From: Ferrimicrobium sp.
GTDB lineage: Bacteria; Actinomycetota; Acidimicrobiia; Acidimicrobiales; Acidimicrobiaceae
Assembly: GCA_027365375.1 (NCBI GenBank)
Contig: DAHXNM010000368.1
Coordinates: 1 to 19,431 of the forward strand
DNA length: 19,431 nt
Reading direction: 5' to 3'
The translations under genes and the position numbers were made by a program. Positions 15,605-19,431 of this stretch are shown here, piece after piece. How positions within the stretch are numbered: the first letter of the stretch is position 1; each line of letters starts with the position of its first letter. Below the pieces are notes generated by a model. The model did not search any database. It saw only the letters and a list, made by a program, of their open reading frames with translations, and was not told the origin of the DNA.

Positions 15605-17854
15605 CTATCGTTGCGCAGCTATCGACTCATAGATCCGCTGCGGGCTAAGCGGCAGGTTGATGTGTCGAATGCCGAGATGGCTAAGACCATCGATGACTGC
15701 GTTCCAGACCGCAGGAGTTGAGCCTATGGTGCCCGACTCCCCGATCCCCTTAGCACCAAGCGGGTTCATGAAGGTCGGAGTCTCCTGGTGGATGATTCTA
15801 AATGAGGGGAGCTCCGAGGCTGAAATGACCGTGTAGTCGGCGAAGTTAGGCGTGAGCGGAGAGCCGTCGGCGCTGTAGCGGAACTCCTCGAGAAGGGCTT
15901 GAGCGACCCCTTGTGAGATACCTCCATGAACTTGGCCCTCGGCGAGCAAGGGATTGAGAAGCCGCCCGGCATCGTCGACTGCAGTGAAGCTGATTAACCG
16001 AACCCGGCCGGTCTCGACATCGACCTCGACAGCTGCTAGGTGTGCCCCAAAAGGATAGGTTGCATCGTTTGGGTCGAAGTCAAGGGTAACGTCTAGGGGT
16101 TGTGCCTCCTCTCTGGCACGCTTGGCGAGGGTAGGCCAGTCGATCGCGAGTGATGGGCTACCCTTCACGAAGGCACCGCTAGTGGCTAGCTGAACATCAG
16201 CCTCACTCGCCTCAAGCATGGCGGCTGCCATCCGCTTGGCCCGGATACTGACCTCATGTGCGGCGCCAGAGATAGCAGCTCCTCCGGTTTGTAGTGATCG
16301 AGAGCCGAAGGTGCCAACTCCTCTGGGCACTAGGTCGGTGTCGCCAGTGATGACCCGAATCTGGTCGAGGTCGACCCCTAGCTCGTCGGCGATGAGCATC
16401 GACCAAGCCGTCGCGTGTCCCTGCCCATGTGGGGAGGTGCCGGAGTAGGCGACGATGCTACCGTCGTCGGTCACCTCGACGCGACCGTACTCGCTAGAGC
16501 CTCCTCCGTTGGTTACCTCTACGTAGACGGCGATGCCAATCCCTAATTGGAGAGGTGCTTGTTCGACGCGACGACGTTGTTGCTCGTCACGAAGCCGTTC
16601 GTAACCGGCGTGTTCGCAGACGGAGTCGAGGGCTTTGGCGTAGTCGCCAACATCGTAGTTAGCACCGGTTGGGGTCGTGAGCGGGAAGGCCTCCTTTGGG
16701 ATTAGGTTCCGGCGTCGGAGTTCGACAGGATCGATCGCTAGTTCGGCTGCCAACCGGTCCATCATGCGTTCGATAGCCGCGGCGGCCTCCGGTCGACCTG
16801 CGCCACGGTAGGCGGATATGGGCGTGGTATTGGTGGCTACGGACACGTACGAGGTCTCAACGTTGGGGATGACGTAGGTCCCGGGTGCCATCAGACAGGT
16901 GAGGGTCGGTAGGAGTGCACCAAAGGCGGGATAGGCACCGCTATCTTGAACGATACGAATTCGGTAGCCAACGAGTTTTCCGTCTTTTGTTGCACCAAGC
17001 TCGAGGTACTGAACTTGTGCTCGACCGTGAACAAGACCAAGCATGGAACGACTTCGGTCCTCATGCCATTTGATCGCCCTCTTTAGCTTCAGTGCCGCGG
17101 CTGCGATGGCGACGTCCTCTGGGTAGACCGTTACTTTGGCTCCAAAGCCTCCACCGACATCTTGAGCTCTTACGACGATGCTTGCCTCATCGATGTCAAG
17201 GCATCTGACTAGCGTGTGCTTTAAGCCATGGGCTGATTGAGTTGATGAATAGACGATAAGACGGCCCTCTTGTGTCGGCACTGCGGCCATCGCTCGGGTC
17301 TCGAGCGAGCAGGGTGCGAGTCGCTGATTGATCAAGCGCTCGCTCACGATTACGTCGGCAGCTTCAAAGAGTGTTGGATTCCGCGCTTCGCTGCTTTCTG
17401 AGAAGATATTGCTGTTGCCTGGAAAGAGGGGTACCGTATCCTTGAGCGCCTCCTCAGGATCGACCACGACCTCGAGAGGGTCAAAGTCGGCATAGACCAA
17501 CTCAGCGCCGTCGTAGGCTGCCTGGGGGGTTTCGGCGAGAACGAGAGCGTAAGGCTCTCCGACGTAGCGCACTCGGTCGCGTGCAAGTATCGGTCGAGCA
17601 CACTCCGGTCGACCCTTCACGGCCGCTGGGAGCGGATTAGCCTGGAGATCTGCGGCCCTCCATACATGGGTTACTCCGGGCACGGCAAGAGCTTCGTCAG
17701 TAGTGACGTGGGTGAAGTTTGCGTGAGCGAAGGGTGATGTGACAAAACAGGCATAGAGTGGGTGGTCTAGCTCGAGATTGGCGACGTAGTTGCCATCTCC
17801 ATGTAGAAGACTGGCATCCTCTTTTCTAATGACACGGCTACCGAGAATACTCAT
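15605..17854 (-). CDS. Molybdenum hydroxylase large subunit, form II CoxL-like
   Basis: Large, molybdenum-cofactor-binding subunit of the xanthine dehydrogenase/aerobic CO dehydrogenase family. Of 749 residues, about 15–125 form the a/b hammerhead domain and the rest the molybdopterin-binding part. Visible motifs are VGGGFGAK (233–240), the active-site loop AYRGAGR (348–354) and the catalytic Glu706 in GIGESGTIG. Form I CO dehydrogenase has AYRCSFR in the loop; AYRGAGR marks form II and relatives, whose substrates are often unknown, so CO oxidation should not be assumed. ATG 17854 has AAGGA nine bases upstream. No FAD (CoxM) or iron-sulfur (CoxS) subunit is seen in the window, although the family normally needs both. 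It is on the same strand as eno–ftsB, 177 bases downstream of ftsB. Confidence 0.9.
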   Translation of the reverse strand: MSILGSRVIRKEDASLLHGDGNYVANLELDHPLYACFVTSPFAHANFTHVTTDEALAVPGVTHVWRAADLQANPLPAAVKGRPECARPILARDRVRYVGEPYALVLAETPQAAYDGAELVYADFDPLEVVVDPEEALKDTVPLFPGNSNIFSESSEARNPTLFEAADVIVSERLINQRLAPCSLETRAMAAVPTQEGRLIVYSSTQSAHGLKHTLVRCLDIDEASIVVRAQDVGGGFGAKVTVYPEDVAIAAAALKLKRAIKWHEDRSRSMLGLVHGRAQVQYLELGATKDGKLVGYRIRIVQDSGAYPAFGALLPTLTCLMAPGTYVIPNVETSYVSVATNTTPISAYRGAGRPEAAAAIERMMDRLAAELAIDPVELRRRNLIPKEAFPLTTPTGANYDVGDYAKALDSVCEHAGYERLRDEQQRRRVEQAPLQLGIGIAVYVEVTNGGGSSEYGRVEVTDDGSIVAYSGTSPHGQGHATAWSMLIADELGVDLDQIRVITGDTDLVPRGVGTFGSRSLQTGGAAISGAAHEVSIRAKRMAAAMLEASEADVQLATSGAFVKGSPSLAIDWPTLAKRAREEAQPLDVTLDFDPNDATYPFGAHLAAVEVDVETGRVRLISFTAVDDAGRLLNPLLAEGQVHGGISQGVAQALLEEFRYSADGSPLTPNFADYTVISASELPSFRIIHQETPTFMNPLGAKGIGESGTIGSTPAVWNAVIDGLSHLGIRHINLPLSPQRIYESIAAQR

Positions 17855-17937
17855 GTTGGGTTCGTCCTTTCTATCTTTTTGGGGCTTGTTTGGGATCGGC
17901 GAGTTCGCAGGGTCGTCCGACTTGTCGAGGATGTGGT

Positions 17938-17957
17938 GTGCTAGCCGTTATCAGCAC
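17938..17957. repeat. Short inverted repeat upstream of the CoxL-like gene
   Basis: GTGCT (17938–17942) and AGCAC (17953–17957) are complementary arms around ten bases. The site lies about 85–100 bases upstream of the CoxL-like start, in the 177-base gap after ftsB; no clear -35/-10 pair was seen. A palindromic CTGGCGCCAG lies at 17979–17988 in the same gap. Either could be an operator or part of a terminator, but both are short enough to be chance. Confidence 0.2.
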
Positions 17958-18031
17958 GAATGCCGTAGAGGCGACCCTCTGGCGCCAGCGGCGAATGGGT
18001 GTGATCGAAGAGAGCCAGCGCGGCTCGCCGC

Positions 18032-18337
18032 TCAAGATTGGTGCGTCCGTGGGTGATAGAGGGGTGAACTAGGGAGAATCTGATACGGAGTCGAACCCGT
18101 GGGATACATTCCAAAGTCGTTGCGCGCTATGGTTTCGATCCATTGTGGAGAGTTGAGCTGTACAACCTTGCGTTCGAGCTTGCTATTTTCGGACTTTAAT
18201 GCTTGTAAAGTCGCCGCGTCGTGTTGTTTGGTCGCAACCGCGCCGAGGAGTTGCCCGGCAGGAAGTATGGTTGTGACGTAAACCGCAGCACCTGCGAACA
18301 CTGCTGCGATGATGATGACTCGTCGCCGAACCTTCAC
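18032..18337 (-). CDS. ftsB: Septum formation initiator family protein (FtsB/DivIC-like)
   Basis: Small bitopic divisome protein expected to work with FtsL and FtsQ at the septum. From GTG 18337 it has 101 residues: a short basic N-terminus KVRRR, one membrane helix (about 7–26), a coiled-coil stretch (about 36–62, KSENSKLERKVVQLN) and the typical FtsB/DivIC C-terminal piece WIETIARNDFGMYPTGS (66–82). The chosen GTG overlaps the eno stop as GTGA, suggesting translational coupling, with GAGAGG just upstream. An in-frame TTG at 18355 would add six residues and enlarge the overlap to 22 bp. In Actinobacteria this gene normally follows eno, as here. Confidence 0.85.
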   Translation of the reverse strand: MKVRRRVIIIAAVFAGAAVYVTTILPAGQLLGAVATKQHDAATLQALKSENSKLERKVVQLNSPQWIETIARNDFGMYPTGSTPYQILPSSPLYHPRTHQS

Positions 18338-19431
18338 TTGCCTCTCTTGACCCAATCGATGAACCTCGCCCCCTCGCCTAGCATAGCTTCAATTCGGAGC
18401 AGCTGGTTGTATTTTGCAACTCTATCTGAGCGCGCCGGCGCTCCTGTCTTTATCTGCCCAGCACCGGTCGCGACGGCGAGGTCGGCTATAAAGGTATCTT
18501 CGGTCTCACCAGAACGATGCGAGATGACGGTGGAGTAGCCGTGGGAGCGTGCGAGCTCCATGGTCTCCAGCGTCTCGGTCAGAGTCCCTATCTGGTTTAG
18601 CTTGATCAAAATGGAATCGGCAACCGACTCCTTGAAGCCGCGCTCTAGCCTGCGTGGATTCGTGACGAAGATGTCGTCGCCAACAATTTGAATTCTGCCG
18701 CGTAGTCGTTGGGTAAAGATCTTCCATCCCTCCCAATCCTCCTCTGCCATCGGATCTTCGATCGAGACGATGGGAAATGCATCGACGAGCTGCGCATAGT
18801 AGTCGACCATCTCGTCTGGGGTTAGTGACTTGTCCTCACCCTTTAAGACGTAGTGCCCTTCGCGGAAGAACTCTGTGCTCGCGGGATCCAACGCTAGCGA
18901 GACATCGACCCCTGGCCTTAGACCAGCCTTTTCGATCGCCTTGACCAAGAGCTCGAGCGCCTCTTGATGGGAGTGCAGGTTGGGTGCAAAGCCGCCCTCA
19001 TCGCCGACTGCAGTCGAGAGTGATTGTGCGGCGAGTTCGGCCTTCAAGGCTGCATAGGTCTGGACTCCCCACTGCAGTGCTTCTCTAAACGTTACCGCTC
19101 CGTGAGGAACGAGCATGAACTCCTGCATGTCGAGGTTGTTAGAGGCGTGCACTCCTCCGTTGATCACGTTCATCATCGGCACCGGGAGGAGGGTTGCATT
19201 CACCCCACCCAGATAAGAGGTGAGCGGTAGGCGGGAGGCGTTGGCCGCAGCGCGAGCAGCTGCAAGCGAGACCGCGAGCATCGCGTTGGCGCCCAGCCGC
19301 GACTTATCTTGGGTGTCGTCAAGAGAGATCATCGCTCTATCCAAGAGTCGTTGCTGACGGGCATCATAACCGATCACGGCTGCGGCGATTGGGCCATTGA
19401 CGTTAGCTATAGCCTTGTTGACGCCTTTACC
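18334..19431 (-). CDS. eno: Enolase, missing its first part (runs off the window)
   Basis: Converts 2-phosphoglycerate to phosphoenolpyruvate in glycolysis and gluconeogenesis; cytoplasmic, magnesium-dependent. The frame is open to the last base of the window, where it reads GKGVNKAIANVNGPIAAA, so 365 residues are present and roughly the first 55–60 are outside. Recognisable features are KSRLGANAMLAVSLA, the substrate loop GGVHASNNLDMQEFM, GDEGGFAPN, the metal ligands in VSIEDPMAEEDW and QIVGDDIFVTN, the catalytic Lys in ILIKLNQIGT, SHRSGETED and GQIKTGAPARSDRVAKYNQL. All active-site positions covered by the fragment look intact. The stop overlaps the ftsB start by 4 bp. Confidence 0.97.
   Translation of the reverse strand, partial: GKGVNKAIANVNGPIAAAVIGYDARQQRLLDRAMISLDDTQDKSRLGANAMLAVSLAAARAAANASRLPLTSYLGGVNATLLPVPMMNVINGGVHASNNLDMQEFMLVPHGAVTFREALQWGVQTYAALKAELAAQSLSTAVGDEGGFAPNLHSHQEALELLVKAIEKAGLRPGVDVSLALDPASTEFFREGHYVLKGEDKSLTPDEMVDYYAQLVDAFPIVSIEDPMAEEDWEGWKIFTQRLRGRIQIVGDDIFVTNPRRLERGFKESVADSILIKLNQIGTLTETLETMELARSHGYSTVISHRSGETEDTFIADLAVATGAGQIKTGAPARSDRVAKYNQLLRIEAMLGEGARFIDWVKRGK

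Noticed and set aside
18087..18101. tRNA-like T-arm sequence (GGTTCGACTCC) on the minus strand
   Set aside because: Only two stem pairs next to the loop hold, no other cloverleaf arm is present, and the bases encode the conserved tail of FtsB/DivIC (PTGSTP).
1..19431. CRISPR array, insertion sequence or prophage
   Set aside because: No regularly spaced repeats, transposase or integrase motifs, or terminal inverted repeats were seen; the only tandem repeat is the 13-bp duplication at 9888–9913.

Overview
The window reads as an ordinary stretch of bacterial chromosome. Nearly all of it is covered by 14 protein genes; no tRNA, rRNA, CRISPR array, insertion sequence or phage gene was seen. The set glmU–prs–rplY(ctc)–pth–mfd followed by a SurA-like lipoprotein, an eno–ftsB/divIC pair, Tat-type signal sequences and a cobS–cobD pair together suggest a moderately GC-rich actinobacterium. 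A member of the Acidimicrobiia (the class with acidophilic iron oxidisers) is my best guess, from remembered family resemblance only.

Region 1 (1–1290) is the end of a cobalamin operon: the C-terminal part of cobS overlapping cobD/cbiB. Region 2 (1291–3687) holds three exported proteins: an amicyanin-like type 1 copper lipoprotein and two paralogous ferritin-like proteins with Tat-like signals, one apparently processed and soluble, the other a lipoprotein. It is closed by a 20-bp hairpin. This copper/diiron-type secreted module is the most likely place for something undescribed. Region 3 (3688–7613) encodes a cytoplasmic dipeptidyl-peptidase-IV-like serine peptidase and a membrane-anchored or secreted GH30-like glycosidase.

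Region 4 (7639–15531, + strand) is the housekeeping block. GlmU makes the UDP-GlcNAc precursor of the cell wall, Prs makes PRPP, ribosomal protein L25/CTC and peptidyl-tRNA hydrolase serve translation, Mfd couples repair to transcription, and a SurA-like foldase lipoprotein ends the run. The GlmU here stops early and lacks most of the acetyltransferase domain. Region 5 (15605–19431, − strand) converges on region 4: a 5'-truncated eno, ftsB/divIC overlapping it by 4 bp, and a molybdenum-hydroxylase large subunit (form II CoxL-like) with no medium or small subunit beside it.

Non-coding stretches are all under 300 bases. Those with visible structure are 1291–1449 (short direct repeats), 1837–1907 (AT-rich, promoter-like), 3602–3687 (hairpin), 8737–8887 (imperfect hairpin), 9860–9950 (13-bp tandem duplication) and 17855–18031 (short inverted repeat). 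The 200-base gap 5788–5987 shows nothing convincing.
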